This document shows, piece by piece, positions 27,426 through 36,385 of a DNA stretch of 64,000 nucleotides. The DNA lies in the NCBI RefSeq assembly GCF_027105095.1, contig NZ_CP114278.1, positions 2,604,001 to 2,668,000 on the forward strand. Reading direction: 5' to 3'. The stretch is from Brevundimonas vesicularis. Lineage in GTDB: Bacteria > Pseudomonadota > Alphaproteobacteria > Caulobacterales > Caulobacteraceae. The translations under genes and the position numbers were made by a program. The notes under the pieces were generated by a model, which saw nothing but the letters and a program-made list of their open reading frames with translations, was not told where the DNA came from and did no database searches. How positions within the stretch are numbered: the stretch's first letter is position 1; every line of letters starts with the position of its first letter.

Positions 27426-28436
27426 TCAGCCTTTAGGCAGAATGCCCCGTTCCTCCAGCCAGGTTTCCAGCAGTCCGGGCCAGACCGTGTCCGGGCTGTG
27501 GTTCCGCCGCAGACCGAAGGCATGCCCACCGGTGGAGAACAGATGAACCTCGGCCGGAACCCCGGCCTGATCCAGTGCTCGCGCGTAGAGCGTGCTGTTG
27601 CAGATTTCATTCGTCGGATCGTCCCACGCGGCGATCAGAAAGGTTGGCGGAGCCTCTTGGGTCACCTTCAGCCCGGGATCAAAAACACCGCCGCGTCGGC
27701 AGATGTGGCCGGGGAAAAAGGCGATGGCGAAGTCGGGCCGGCTGCTGACCTGATCGATCTCATCGACGGGGGAATAGGCGGGCTCGAAAATGTTGCTCGT
27801 CTGCGCGACCAGATAGCCGCCGGCCGAAAAGCCCATCACCCCGATCTTGGTAGGATTGATCTGAAGTTCCCGCGCCTGTGAGCGGACCAATCTTACGGTG
27901 CGCTGTGCGTCCTGAAGGGCACGAGGCACTCGCGGCGTCACGGCCCGGCCGAGGTCGTCATCCCAGTAGTGATTGCTACGCGGAACGCGGTACTTTGACA
28001 GGATGCAGGTGACGCCTCGCGCAGCGATCCAGTTGCAGATTTCCGTCCCCTCGACGGTAACTACCACCGCACGGAATCCTCCGCCGGGAAAGACGACGAC
28101 TGCCGCCCCGGTGTTTTTGCCCTGCGGTGGGAAGACAGTCATCGTAGGTTCGGTCACGTCGAATACGGCTTGGGACACGTCGCCATCAACGGCTTCGGGC
28201 GTCCTGCGCGTCAAGACGCTCTCGGAAGGCTGGCTCACGTCTTCCATGTCCGGCGCGCCATTCGGCCAGATCGGGATTTGGCGGGCGCCCCCCGGAGCTT
28301 GCCAGACGCCTGTTGTGCGGCCTTCCGCGACAGCTTGTGCCGATCCGACGTCAGAACCGCGGGTGACGGCGAAGCCGCTCGCGAGCACTGCCGCCCCGAT
28401 AAGCCCTGCCAGAGCCATCCATGTCCGCCGCAACAT
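27426..28436 (-). CDS. Secreted esterase, acetyl-xylan esterase-like
   Basis: The 336-residue protein has an N-terminal signal or anchor (RRTWMALAGLIGAAVLASGFAV), then an alpha/beta hydrolase domain. Motifs are FPGGGFRAV (oxyanion), GFSAGGYL (nucleophile), an Asp in AAWDDPTNE and His in FSTGGHAFGL. WPNGAPDMEDVSQPSE is the typical opening of xylan/polysaccharide-linked BD-FAE type esterases. No polysaccharide utilisation genes adjoin it. Base composition is a little lower in G+C than the flanks, so recent gain is possible. Confidence 0.82.
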   Translation of the reverse strand: MLRRTWMALAGLIGAAVLASGFAVTRGSDVGSAQAVAEGRTTGVWQAPGGARQIPIWPNGAPDMEDVSQPSESVLTRRTPEAVDGDVSQAVFDVTEPTMTVFPPQGKNTGAAVVVFPGGGFRAVVVTVEGTEICNWIAARGVTCILSKYRVPRSNHYWDDDLGRAVTPRVPRALQDAQRTVRLVRSQARELQINPTKIGVMGFSAGGYLVAQTSNIFEPAYSPVDEIDQVSSRPDFAIAFFPGHICRRGGVFDPGLKVTQEAPPTFLIAAWDDPTNEICNSTLYARALDQAGVPAEVHLFSTGGHAFGLRRNHSPDTVWPGLLETWLEERGILPKG

Positions 28437-28586
28437 CGAACCCCTCGCCTGACGCGATATCCGGCCGATAATTACGCGCTGAATCTTTGGCGCGAAAGCT
28501 TTACGAATCGGTCAGACCAGACCGCGCCCCGGATCGGCTGGCGGTACGGTCCGCCGCGGGTCGATAGCGGCGCCCGATCGCCCTCC

Positions 28587-29321
28587 TCAGATGTCTTCCT
28601 CCTCCGCCTCGCCCCGCGCCTCATCCGCCAGGGCGAAGAACCGTTCCCGCACCTCGGCCGCGAAGGGGTTGTCGCGTTCGATGGCGCGGAAGACGGCGGG
28701 GCTGTCGTGGCGGACCATGTCGACGGCCTGCATCAGCCGGTTGAAGCTGGCGGTGGTCATGCGCGTCGGCAGGGGCTCCATGGCCATCAGGACGCGGGCG
28801 ATCAGATGGGTCAGGCCCTGCACCGTCGCGGCCTCGCGGTCATGGTCCTCGGGACTGACCTGAAACACCTTCAGCCCCAGCGCCCGGCGGCAGAAGGCGG
28901 CAACGCGGCGGGCGTCTTTCGCCCCCCTCACCTCGCACACGGCGATCCGCAGGCCCGCGATGCCGTCCTTGCCGCTCTGAGGGCCGAACAGCGGGTGGGT
29001 GCCGACGATCCGCACGCCGGGCGGCAGCAGGGTGTTCATCGCCCGCGCTGGCTTCACCTTCACCGAGCTCACGTCGATGACCAGGGCGGCGGGCCTCAGG
29101 AGCGGGCCGATGGCGACCAGCGTCGCCTCCAACGCCTCGACCGGCACGGCCAGCACCACCGTGGGACAGGCGGCGGCGATCGCCAGATCGGTCAGGGTCG
29201 CGAAACCTTCGCCTTCGCTCGCCGCCGGATCATGCGCCAGGATATCGAACCCGGCCGACAGATGCCGCGCCGTCAGCCGCCCAAAGGCGCCAAAGCCGAT
29301 CAGGCCGAGCGTTTCCCTCAC
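28587..29321 (-). CDS. tyrA: Prephenate/arogenate dehydrogenase family protein
   Basis: This NAD(P)-dependent dehydrogenase acts on prephenate or arogenate in tyrosine synthesis. The Rossmann motif is LIGFGAFG; the substrate-binding HPLFGPQSG and the helical C-terminal region (EDHDREAATVQGLTHLIAR) are characteristic. At 244 residues it is short compared with most TyrA (about 280-310), with a reduced dimerisation domain. It overlaps pyrC by 4 bases. Whether prephenate or arogenate is preferred cannot be told from sequence. Confidence 0.85.
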   Translation of the reverse strand: MRETLGLIGFGAFGRLTARHLSAGFDILAHDPAASEGEGFATLTDLAIAAACPTVVLAVPVEALEATLVAIGPLLRPAALVIDVSSVKVKPARAMNTLLPPGVRIVGTHPLFGPQSGKDGIAGLRIAVCEVRGAKDARRVAAFCRRALGLKVFQVSPEDHDREAATVQGLTHLIARVLMAMEPLPTRMTTASFNRLMQAVDMVRHDSPAVFRAIERDNPFAAEVRERFFALADEARGEAEEEDI

Positions 29322-30649
29322 AGCGTCTCCATGAACCGCACCGGCCGCCCGTGCGCCGATCCGATCAGTTCGCCGTCCTGCATCACCACCCGGCCGCGCA
29401 CGAGGGTCGCCATCGGCCAGCCGGTCGCCTCGACCCCGTCGAACGGTGTCCAGCCGCAGCGCGTCGCCTGCTGATCATGGGTGATCGTCCGCTTGGCCTT
29501 CAGATCGACGATGGTCAGGTCGGCGTCATAGCTGACGGCCATCCGCCCCTTGTTCGCGGTCCCGAACACCCGCTGCGCCCCCGCCGAGGTCAGGTCGATG
29601 AAGCGCTCCAGCGACAGCCGCCCATTGGCGACATGGGTCAGCATCAGCGGCACCAGCGTCTGCACCCCCGGCATGCCGGACGGAGAGGCCGGATAGGGCT
29701 TAGCCTTCTCCTCCTTCGTGTGCGGCGCGTGGTCGGAGCCCAGCACGTCGGCGACGCCCTGCTGCATTCCCCACAGCCACAGGGCATCTACGTGCTCCTG
29801 CGACCGGATCGGCGGGTTCATCTGCGCATAGCTGCCCAGCCGCTCATAGGCTTCCGGTCCGACCAGGGTCAGGTGCTGGGGCGTGATCTCCACGGTGGCG
29901 ACATCTTTGTGGAAGCGCAGATACTCCATCTCGTCCCTGGTCGTGACGTGCAGCACATGGATGCGCGCGCCCGTCTCCTTGGCCAGGCCGACCAGTCGCC
30001 GGGTCGAGCGGATGGCGCTTTCGGCGTCGCGCACCTCGGGGTGGCTGGTCCAGTCGCCGGTGCGGGCCAGACCGCGACGCTCGACCAGACGGTATTCGTC
30101 CTCGGAGTGGAAGGTGGCGCGGCGGCGCACATTGGACAGGACCTTGCGCACCCCCTCGTCGTCGGCGATCAGCAGGTCCCCGGTCGAGGCGCCCATGAAG
30201 ACCTTGACCCCGCAGCAGCCGGGCAGCCGCTCAAGCTCGCCCAGATAGTCCGCATTCTCGTGCGTGCCGCCGACGTAGAAGGCGTGGTCTGTCCACATCC
30301 GATCCTTCGCCCGCGCCAGCTTGTCGGCCATGGTGTCGGGGTCGGTGGTGTTGGGATTGGTGTTCGGCATCTCGAACACGGCGACGACGCCGCCCAGGGC
30401 CGCCGCGCGGCTGCCCGTCTCCAGATCCTCCTTCCACTCCAGCCCCGGCTCGCGGAAATGGACCTGGGTGTCGATAACGCCGGGCAGGACCGTCAGGCCC
30501 TTCGCGTCAAAGGTCTCGCCCGCCGGGGCCTGGCTCAGGTCGCCGATGAAGGCGATCTTGCCGTCGATCACCCCGACATCGGCCATGCCCCGCCCCGCAT
30601 GGTTCGCCACCTCGCCGCCTCGGACGATCAGGTCATAGGTCTGGGTCAT
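29318..30649 (-). CDS. pyrC: Dihydroorotase (class I)
   Basis: This amidohydrolase closes carbamoyl-aspartate to dihydroorotate in pyrimidine synthesis. The metal motif is DTQVHFREPG; the carbamylated Lys is in GVKVFMGAS; His residues lie in ATFHSEDE and LHVTTRDE; the final Asp is in VLGSDHAPHTKEEK. The start MTQTYDLIVRGGEV gives 443 residues; a longer form adds only MSGNVEARHRIEDARP. A related allantoinase or hydantoinase is possible, but FREPGLEWKEDLETGS fits dihydroorotase. The pairing with tyrA is unusual but tight. Confidence 0.88.
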   Translation of the reverse strand: MTQTYDLIVRGGEVANHAGRGMADVGVIDGKIAFIGDLSQAPAGETFDAKGLTVLPGVIDTQVHFREPGLEWKEDLETGSRAAALGGVVAVFEMPNTNPNTTDPDTMADKLARAKDRMWTDHAFYVGGTHENADYLGELERLPGCCGVKVFMGASTGDLLIADDEGVRKVLSNVRRRATFHSEDEYRLVERRGLARTGDWTSHPEVRDAESAIRSTRRLVGLAKETGARIHVLHVTTRDEMEYLRFHKDVATVEITPQHLTLVGPEAYERLGSYAQMNPPIRSQEHVDALWLWGMQQGVADVLGSDHAPHTKEEKAKPYPASPSGMPGVQTLVPLMLTHVANGRLSLERFIDLTSAGAQRVFGTANKGRMAVSYDADLTIVDLKAKRTITHDQQATRCGWTPFDGVEATGWPMATLVRGRVVMQDGELIGSAHGRPVRFMETL

Positions 30650-30690
30650 GGGGCGGGCATCCTCTATCCGATGCCGTGCTTCTACATTTC

Positions 30691-30720
30691 CGCTCATCCC
30701 CGCGAAAGCGGGGATGAGCG
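30691..30720. repeat. Short perfect palindromic repeat
   Basis: CGCTCATCCCCGC and GCGGGGATGAGCG form a perfect 13-bp stem with a GAAA tetraloop in the gap between pyrC and the glycosyltransferase gene. The form (CTCATCCCCGCGAAAGCGGGGATGAG) is a dispersed REP-like hairpin in many proteobacteria. It could stabilise the 3' end of the upstream transcript. Confidence 0.75.
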
Positions 30721-30733
30721 GGATGAAGGAGTC

Positions 30734-31699
30734 TTACCCCCGCGCCCTCAACATCCGCTGCGCCGCCTTCAGCACCCGCTCCCACGGCAGGTCCATCATA
30801 TGCTGGATCGCCTGGTTCAGGCGCGGATCCAGCTTTTTGAACTCTTCATAGGTGCGCGGCCCGCGCACGGCCTCGCCCTTCCAGGGCCCGCGCACGGTCT
30901 CGTCCGACGGCCCGAAGGCGGCGACGACCGGCACGCCCGAGGCCACGGCCAGCTGGGTCCAGATCGAGTCCGCCCCGACGTACAGCACCGACGTCGACAG
31001 GGCCGCGACCGTCTGCCGGCGCGTCAGCTTGCCCTGCAGCTCGATCACCCGCGCGCGCGGCACGGCGTAGCGGATCGTGTGCGCCGCCTCGCGGTCGATC
31101 TCCTCGCCCACGATCATCAGCCGGCCGCCCGCCAGCGGCCCGTCGTCGGCCAGCAGCTTGGCCGCGACCTTGGCGTAGCGTTCGGCGGGCCAGCGCTTGC
31201 CCATCCATTCCACGCCCGGCCCGACCGCCAGGATCGGCCCGTCACCGCCCGTCGCCGGGATCAGCGCCTCGACCTGGGCCCGCGTTTCATCCGAGACGTA
31301 GAGTTTCGGCGCCGGGATCTCGTGCGGCTCCAGCTTCAGCACCGCAGCCGCCGCCTCGACCGCATGCAGGCCCGGCTGATCCTTGCCCCGCACCGCGCGC
31401 TTGTGCCGCCTCAGCTTGCCCGACAGGTCCGAGCCGCGCATGTCCACGACCAGACCCCATTTGGTGGCCCGCACCTGGTTCCACAGAGCGATCCATTCGA
31501 AATGGCCTTCGCGCTCCAGCACGATCAGTTTCGTCAGGCGCGGCGTATCGGCGAACAGCGGCGCGCTGGCGGCCGATCCGACGATGGTGAAGGTCGCGTG
31601 CGGCAGGCTCTCGACCAGATGCGCCAGCACGCCTGAGGACAGCACGGCGTCCTCGGCGTCCGCCTCGGCGATGTACAGGATGGGAAATCGCCCGATCAT
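30734..31699 (-). CDS. Glycosyltransferase family 9, heptosyltransferase-like
   Basis: The 321-residue protein has the two-Rossmann GT-B layout of LPS heptosyltransferases. Recognisable parts are the N-terminal ILYIAEADAEDAVLSSGVLAHL, the central DMRGSDLSG, AVGPGVEWMGKRWPAERY, and the donor-site VGADSIWTQLAVASGVPVVAAFGPS. It probably adds a sugar to the lipopolysaccharide core. No other core genes are nearby, so the sugar and position are unknown. Confidence 0.85.
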   Translation of the reverse strand: MIGRFPILYIAEADAEDAVLSSGVLAHLVESLPHATFTIVGSAASAPLFADTPRLTKLIVLEREGHFEWIALWNQVRATKWGLVVDMRGSDLSGKLRRHKRAVRGKDQPGLHAVEAAAAVLKLEPHEIPAPKLYVSDETRAQVEALIPATGGDGPILAVGPGVEWMGKRWPAERYAKVAAKLLADDGPLAGGRLMIVGEEIDREAAHTIRYAVPRARVIELQGKLTRRQTVAALSTSVLYVGADSIWTQLAVASGVPVVAAFGPSDETVRGPWKGEAVRGPRTYEEFKKLDPRLNQAIQHMMDLPWERVLKAAQRMLRARG

Positions 31700-31785
31700 C
31701 CGTTGACGGATACAGGGATTCTATCTGCGGTTCAGCGTCAAACGCGTGTTTCCACAGGAAGGCCCCATGCGCTACAGCGACGCGC

Positions 31786-32001
31786 ATGAGCCAGACGCCC
31801 GATCCAGCAGCCGCCGCCCTCGAACGCTTCAAGGCGCAGCGCGTCACGGCCATCTACCGGCTGGACCTGATCGCCAAGGGCGCGAAGATTTCCTACGAGG
31901 ACGGCACGCCCATCGACATGGCCTCCGAAAAGGCCCGGCTGGAGGCCGTCGTCGCAGACATGGATCGCCGCATCGCCCGGCTGGAGCGTTCAGCCGGGTG
32001 A
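31786..32001 (+). CDS. Small conserved charged protein
   Basis: This 71-residue protein reads MSQTPDPAAAALERFKAQRV at the start and has one amphipathic helix rich in Ala, Glu and Arg (ASEKARLEAVVADMDRRIARLERS), likely coiled. I recognise a resemblance to a short alphaproteobacterial family (DUF6898-like), from memory only. Its TGA overlaps the GTG start of the next gene, so both are translated together. A longer in-frame Met upstream is not evident. Confidence 0.65.
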   Translation: MSQTPDPAAAALERFKAQRVTAIYRLDLIAKGAKISYEDGTPIDMASEKARLEAVVADMDRRIARLERSAG

Positions 32002-32564
32002 GCCTGCCCCTCCTCCCGGGCCGGACCTGCGGCGGCTGCGTCGAATGCTGCCGGGTCATTCCGCTGAACCTGCCGGAACTGGCCAAGCCGACGGGCGAGC
32101 TGTGCGCCTATTGCGTCGACGGCGCCGGCTGTTCGGTCCACGCGATCCGGCCGAACACCTGCCGCGTCTGGTTCTGCCTGTGGCGTGTGGTCGAGCTGTC
32201 CGACGACTGGCGACCGGATCGCAGCGGCGTCATCGTCCGTCCCGACGGGGTCGAGGACGGGGTCATCACCCTGTATGTCCTGCGCCGCTCCGACTTCCTG
32301 GCCTCGACCGACTTCTTCGTGACCGTCGCCGGCTGGATCGCGGAAGGCATTGAGGTGGCGCTCAGCATTGCCGGCCCCGTCGGAACCTATCCGGCCCGCG
32401 CCGTCGTCACCGACTGGCTGCGTCCGGCCATCGAGGATGGCGACACCGACGCCTTCACGACCCGCGTCCTCATGTCCCTCGACCGGCTGGCCGAATACGA
32501 CTTTCAGCCGGACGGCGTCGTCGCGCGATATGCGGTGACGCTTTCCGGCTCGCAGGCGATCTAA
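31998..32564 (+). CDS. YkgJ-type cysteine-cluster protein
   Basis: The 188-residue protein opens SLPLLPGRTCGGCVECCRVIPL and carries clustered Cys (CxxCxxCC, CAYC, CSVH and CRVWFC), a layout of YkgJ/Fli-B-like metal- or Fe-S-binding proteins. The GTG start at 31998 overlaps the preceding TGA. The C-terminal part is rich in Asp and aromatic residues. Biochemical role unknown; members are proposed to bind zinc or an iron-sulfur cluster. Confidence 0.82.
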   Translation: MSLPLLPGRTCGGCVECCRVIPLNLPELAKPTGELCAYCVDGAGCSVHAIRPNTCRVWFCLWRVVELSDDWRPDRSGVIVRPDGVEDGVITLYVLRRSDFLASTDFFVTVAGWIAEGIEVALSIAGPVGTYPARAVVTDWLRPAIEDGDTDAFTTRVLMSLDRLAEYDFQPDGVVARYAVTLSGSQAI

Positions 32565-32604
32565 CCGCAGCTCGCCAACTGGCCTAGACCAAGGGTTTAA
32601 GGCT

Positions 32605-33657
32605 TCAGGCGGCCTTGTCCCAGTCCAGCACGACCTTGCCCGACTGGCCCGACTTCATGGCTTCGAAGCCTTCGCGGTAGTCGGCGTAACCCAGGCGGTG
32701 CGTGATCAGCGGGCTGAGGTCCAGGCCGGCTTTCAGCAGCCCCAGCATCTTGCGCCAGGTGGTGAACATCTCGCGCCCATAGACGCCCTTGATGGTCAGG
32801 GCCTTCAGGATGATCGCGCCCCAGTCGGTTTCCATCGGCTTGCCGGGAATGCCCAGCAGCGCCATGCCGCCGCCCATGATCAGGGTGTCGACGCACTGTT
32901 TGAAGGCGATGGGCGAGCCCGACATCTCCAGCGCCACGTCAAACCCGACCTTCAGACCCAGCTCCTTCATCACGTCGTGGATGTCTTCCTTGGTGGTGTT
33001 CACGGTCCGCACACCCGGCGCGACCTTCTGCGCCAGCTCCAGCCGGAAGTCGTTGATGTCGGTCAGGACCACGGTGCGCGCGCCCGCATGACGCGCCACG
33101 GCCGCGGCCATCATGCCGATGGGGCCAGCGCCGGTGACCAGCACGTCCTCGCCCAGCAGGTCGAATTGCTGGGCCGTATGCACCGCATTGCCGAACGGAT
33201 CGAGGATCGAGCCGATCTCATAGGGGACGTCGTCCGGCAGTTCGATGACGTTGAAGGCCGGCGCCACGACGAACTCGGCGAAGGCGCCCTGACGGTTCAC
33301 GCCGATGCCGCGCGTCTGCGGGTCCAGGTGGAAATGGCCGGCGCGGGCAGCTTCCGAGTTCAGGTCGATGACGTGGCCCTCGGCCGAGACGCGCTGGCCG
33401 ATCTTCAACGGGCGATCAACGTCCTTGCCGATGGCGACGATCTCGCCGGCGAACTCGTGGCCGGTGATCATCGGGGTCGGCACGTTTTTCTGGGACCATT
33501 CGTCCCAGTTCCAGATGTGGATGTCGGTGCCGCAGACGGCGGTGCGATGCACCCGGATCAGCACATCCTCCGGCCCCGCCTCGGGGATCGGCGCGTCGAT
33601 CAGTTCCAGGCCGACGCCGGGCGCGGTCTTGGCCAGGGCCTTCATCGTGTCGGTCAT
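32605..33657 (-). CDS. tdh: L-threonine 3-dehydrogenase, lacking the structural-zinc cysteines
   Basis: Tdh oxidises L-threonine to 2-amino-3-ketobutyrate with NAD. The catalytic zinc ligands are present (Cys42 in TAVCGTDIHIW, His67-Glu68 in GHEFAGE), as is the NAD-binding GAGPIGMMAA. DPFGNAVHTAQQFDL and GREMFTTWRKML match the enzyme closely over 350 residues. In the lobe loop (about 95-115), where E. coli Tdh has four Cys for a structural zinc, this protein reads EGHVIDLNSEAARAGHFHL with no Cys. Kbl, the next enzyme, is encoded 105 bases upstream on the same strand. Confidence 0.92.
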   Translation of the reverse strand: MTDTMKALAKTAPGVGLELIDAPIPEAGPEDVLIRVHRTAVCGTDIHIWNWDEWSQKNVPTPMITGHEFAGEIVAIGKDVDRPLKIGQRVSAEGHVIDLNSEAARAGHFHLDPQTRGIGVNRQGAFAEFVVAPAFNVIELPDDVPYEIGSILDPFGNAVHTAQQFDLLGEDVLVTGAGPIGMMAAAVARHAGARTVVLTDINDFRLELAQKVAPGVRTVNTTKEDIHDVMKELGLKVGFDVALEMSGSPIAFKQCVDTLIMGGGMALLGIPGKPMETDWGAIILKALTIKGVYGREMFTTWRKMLGLLKAGLDLSPLITHRLGYADYREGFEAMKSGQSGKVVLDWDKAA

Positions 33658-33762
33658 TGTCTAAACTCCCTGAAATCGTGGCTCCGGGTTCATCCCGAAA
33701 CCGGCGGCTGAGGCCCCACGCCTCCTCGCCGCTTGGCTTTCGTCGATGGCGCGCGAAAAGGG

Positions 33763-34953
33763 CTAAATGACGCCCAGCTCCCGGCCCGCCTGGGTGAACA
33801 CTTCGACCGTACGGTCAATCTGTTCGAAGGTATGGGCGGCCGACATCTGTGTGCGGATGCGGGCCTGGCCACGCGGCACGACGGGGAACGAGAACCCGAT
33901 CACATAGACGCCCAGCTCCAACGCCCGAGCCGCGAAATCCTGCGCCAGTTTGGCGTCGCCCAGCATGACCGGGATGATCGGATGTTCGCCGTCCAGCAGG
34001 GTGAAGCCCGCGTCCGACATGGCCCCGCGATAGCGATGGGCGTTGGCCGACAGGCGGGTGCGCAAAGCGTCGCCCTCCGTCCCTTGCGCGATACGGATCG
34101 CTTCCAGGCTGGACCCGCACACGGCCGGCGCCAGGGCGTTGGAGAACAGATAGGGTCGCGCCCGCTGTTTCAGCAGTTCGACCACCGACTTCTTCGCACA
34201 GATGAAGCCGCCCATGGCGCCGCCCAGGGCCTTGCCGAAGGTGCCGGTGACGAAATCCACGTCGACACCGTGATGTGCGAACGAGCCCTTGCCTTGCGGG
34301 CCAAGGAAGCCCGTCGCGTGACAATCGTCCACCATGATCAGGGCGTCGTATTTGTCGGCCAATGCCCGGATCTCGTCCAGCTTGGCGATATAGCCGTCCA
34401 TCGAGAAGGCGCCGTCGGTGGCGATGATGATGTCGCGGGCGCCGGCCGCGCGGGCCTCCTTCAGACGGCTCTCCAGCTCGTCCATGTCCGAGTTGGCGAA
34501 GCGATAGCGTTTGGCCTTGCACAGCCGCACCCCGTCGATGATCGAGGCGTGATTCAGGCTGTCGGAGACGATGGCGTCGTTCTCGCCCAGCAGCGGCTCG
34601 AACAGACCGCCGTTGGCGTCAAAGGCGGCGGCGAACAGGATGGCGTCCTCGAAACCGAGATAGGCGGCGATGGCCGCTTCCAGTTCCTTGTGGATCTCCA
34701 AAGTGCCGCAGATGAAGCGCACGGACGCGGTGCCCGCGCCCCACTTCGCTTGCGCCGCCATCCCGGCCTGGGTCACGCGCTCGTCGCCGGCCAGGCCAAG
34801 ATAGTTGTTGGCGCAGAAGTTCAACACGTCGCGTCCGGCGACCTGGATCACCGGCCCCTGGCGCGAGGCGATGATGCGTTCGGGCTTGGTCAGGCCCTGG
34901 GCGTCGATCTCGGACAGTTCGCCGGCGACGCGGTCATAGAAGCTCTGGGTCAT
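33763..34953 (-). CDS. kbl: Glycine C-acetyltransferase (2-amino-3-ketobutyrate CoA ligase)
   Basis: Kbl splits 2-amino-3-ketobutyrate with CoA into glycine and acetyl-CoA, completing threonine degradation after Tdh. The PLP Lys is in TGTFGKALGGAMGG; VRFICGTLEIHKELE, DDCHATGFLG and SDSLNHASIIDGVRL are diagnostic of the alpha-oxoamine synthase Kbl branch. The 396 residues are standard. Together with gcv, the locus pair connects threonine to one-carbon units. It is probably the first gene of a kbl-tdh operon. Confidence 0.95.
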   Translation of the reverse strand: MTQSFYDRVAGELSEIDAQGLTKPERIIASRQGPVIQVAGRDVLNFCANNYLGLAGDERVTQAGMAAQAKWGAGTASVRFICGTLEIHKELEAAIAAYLGFEDAILFAAAFDANGGLFEPLLGENDAIVSDSLNHASIIDGVRLCKAKRYRFANSDMDELESRLKEARAAGARDIIIATDGAFSMDGYIAKLDEIRALADKYDALIMVDDCHATGFLGPQGKGSFAHHGVDVDFVTGTFGKALGGAMGGFICAKKSVVELLKQRARPYLFSNALAPAVCGSSLEAIRIAQGTEGDALRTRLSANAHRYRGAMSDAGFTLLDGEHPIIPVMLGDAKLAQDFAARALELGVYVIGFSFPVVPRGQARIRTQMSAAHTFEQIDRTVEVFTQAGRELGVI

Positions 34954-34995
34954 GGGCCGCGACCTACGCCGATTTTCGATCGGTTTCCACCCGCC

Positions 34996-35910
34996 TCAGG
35001 TCTCTGGGGCCGGGTTGGCCTCGGCCCGGATCGGACTGACACGAATGCGGCCGCCGCAGGGGCTGAACGAGAACGGCAGGCTGACGGCGGCGGTATCGCT
35101 GGGCGCGGTGACCTTTATCGCAGCGGCGTCGGGACATGTCTTTTGCATGGCTTCATTGGGCACGACGCTCCAGGCCATTTCGAAATAGGCCTTGGCCCGG
35201 GGCGCCAGTTGAACCGGCGTCGGGGCCTGACCTTGACGGAAATAGCTTCCGGGACTCTGTTCGGCGCGGATGGACGACAAGTTGCGTCCGCGCGCGTCCT
35301 GCAAGGTCACTGTCGGATAGCCGGTCAGACTGCAGGCCTGGGTTCCGATATTCTGAAAACTGAAGTTGCTGACCCGGTTTCCCGCGCCAGCATCCCCGTC
35401 GCCTGCCCCCAGCGTCAGTTGCGGCCCCTTGCAGGGCAGCGCAGCCGGCAAGACCCCGCCGGCCGCCTCGGTCCGCGTCTGACCTGGCGTCGGCAGCGGG
35501 CCCGGCGTCGCATCAGCCCCGGGGATCGGCCGCGAGCAGCGCTCCAGCACCGCGACACCGGTCGTGCCGTCCGGCCCCAGTCGGCTCAGCGTCCCGCTCT
35601 CTTGCCCATCGCGCGTCGCCGTCCACCATTCCACCCCGCCGCCGACATAGCGCGCGCCGCTGGCGGCCTGCACTGACCGCAAAGCATAGGTCTGGTTCTG
35701 ATGGGTCAGCTTGGCGTTGTCGCTGTCGACATACTGGACCTGAAGCGTCGCGCCGCTTTCGCAGGCATAGCCGACCGAGGGCGCATTGGATGCAGGCGCG
35801 GCCGACGGTTCGACCGGCGCGGCGGGCTGTTGGGGCTCGGTGCGAGAGCAGGCTGCGGCGCCGGTCAGGGCGGCGATGGCGACGAATGCGGTCAGGCGGT
35901 GCGACATCAT
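34996..35910 (-). CDS. Lipoprotein with MliC-like and DUF4232-like domains
   Basis: The 304-residue protein has a lipoprotein signal (RLTAFVAIAALTGAAACSR, Cys near 21), a Pro/Ala-rich linker, a compact domain (YACESGATLQVQYVDSDNAKLTHQNQTYALR to GTLSR) resembling MliC, the membrane-bound inhibitor of C-type lysozyme, and a C-terminal Cys-paired domain resembling DUF4232 (NFSFQNIGTQACSLTGYPTVTLQD). MliC domains protect the wall from host or rival lysozyme. The fusion of the two is unusual to me; the DUF4232 call is from pattern only. Confidence 0.75.
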   Translation of the reverse strand: MMSHRLTAFVAIAALTGAAACSRTEPQQPAAPVEPSAAPASNAPSVGYACESGATLQVQYVDSDNAKLTHQNQTYALRSVQAASGARYVGGGVEWWTATRDGQESGTLSRLGPDGTTGVAVLERCSRPIPGADATPGPLPTPGQTRTEAAGGVLPAALPCKGPQLTLGAGDGDAGAGNRVSNFSFQNIGTQACSLTGYPTVTLQDARGRNLSSIRAEQSPGSYFRQGQAPTPVQLAPRAKAYFEMAWSVVPNEAMQKTCPDAAAIKVTAPSDTAAVSLPFSFSPCGGRIRVSPIRAEANPAPET

Positions 35911-35962
35911 GTCATGTCCTCTGGTTTCGCCTTCAACGGCCCAACCTAAGCAAAGGCTCCGC

Positions 35963-36385
35963 TTAATGCCCCGCTTTCGGCGTCTCCATCAGCTCGATCA
36001 ATACGCCGCCCATGTCACGCGGATGCAGGAAGACGACCGGCGTCCCATGCGCCCCGATGCGCGGTTCGCCGGTCCCCAGGATCGTCACGCCCTTGGCCCG
36101 CATCTCGGCGACGGCGGCGTGGATGTCGGCGACCTCGAAACAGACGTGGTGCTGGCCGCCCTTGGGATTTTTGGCCAGGAAGCCGACGATGGGACTGGTG
36201 TCGTCATAGGGTTCGATCAGCTCGATCTGAGCCGTCGGCGTATCCACGAAACAGACCTTCACCCCTTGCGCCAGCAGGTCGAAGGGTTCGCCGATCTTCG
36301 TCGCGCCGAGGATATCGCGATACAGTTTGATCGAGTCGGCGATGGATGGCGTCGCGACGCCGACGTGGTTCAGGGCGCCGATCAT
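35963..36385 (-). CDS. mce: Methylmalonyl-CoA epimerase
   Basis: Mce interconverts (S)- and (R)-methylmalonyl-CoA so that the mutase can use the product of propionyl-CoA carboxylase. The 140-residue vicinal-oxygen-chelate protein begins [14 protein letters not shown] with the first metal His, has [13 protein letters not shown] with the second, and ends [10 protein letters not shown] with the Glu ligand. Its ATG overlaps the mutB stop by 4 bases. I restrict the gene to this part; the longer open frame upstream is antisense-like shadow of mutB. Confidence 0.95.
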   Translation of the reverse strand: MIGALNHVGVATPSIADSIKLYRDILGATKIGEPFDLLAQGVKVCFVDTPTAQIELIEPYDDTSPIVGFLAKNPKGGQHHVCFEVADIHAAVAEMRAKGVTILGTGEPRIGAHGTPVVFLHPRDMGGVLIELMETPKAGH

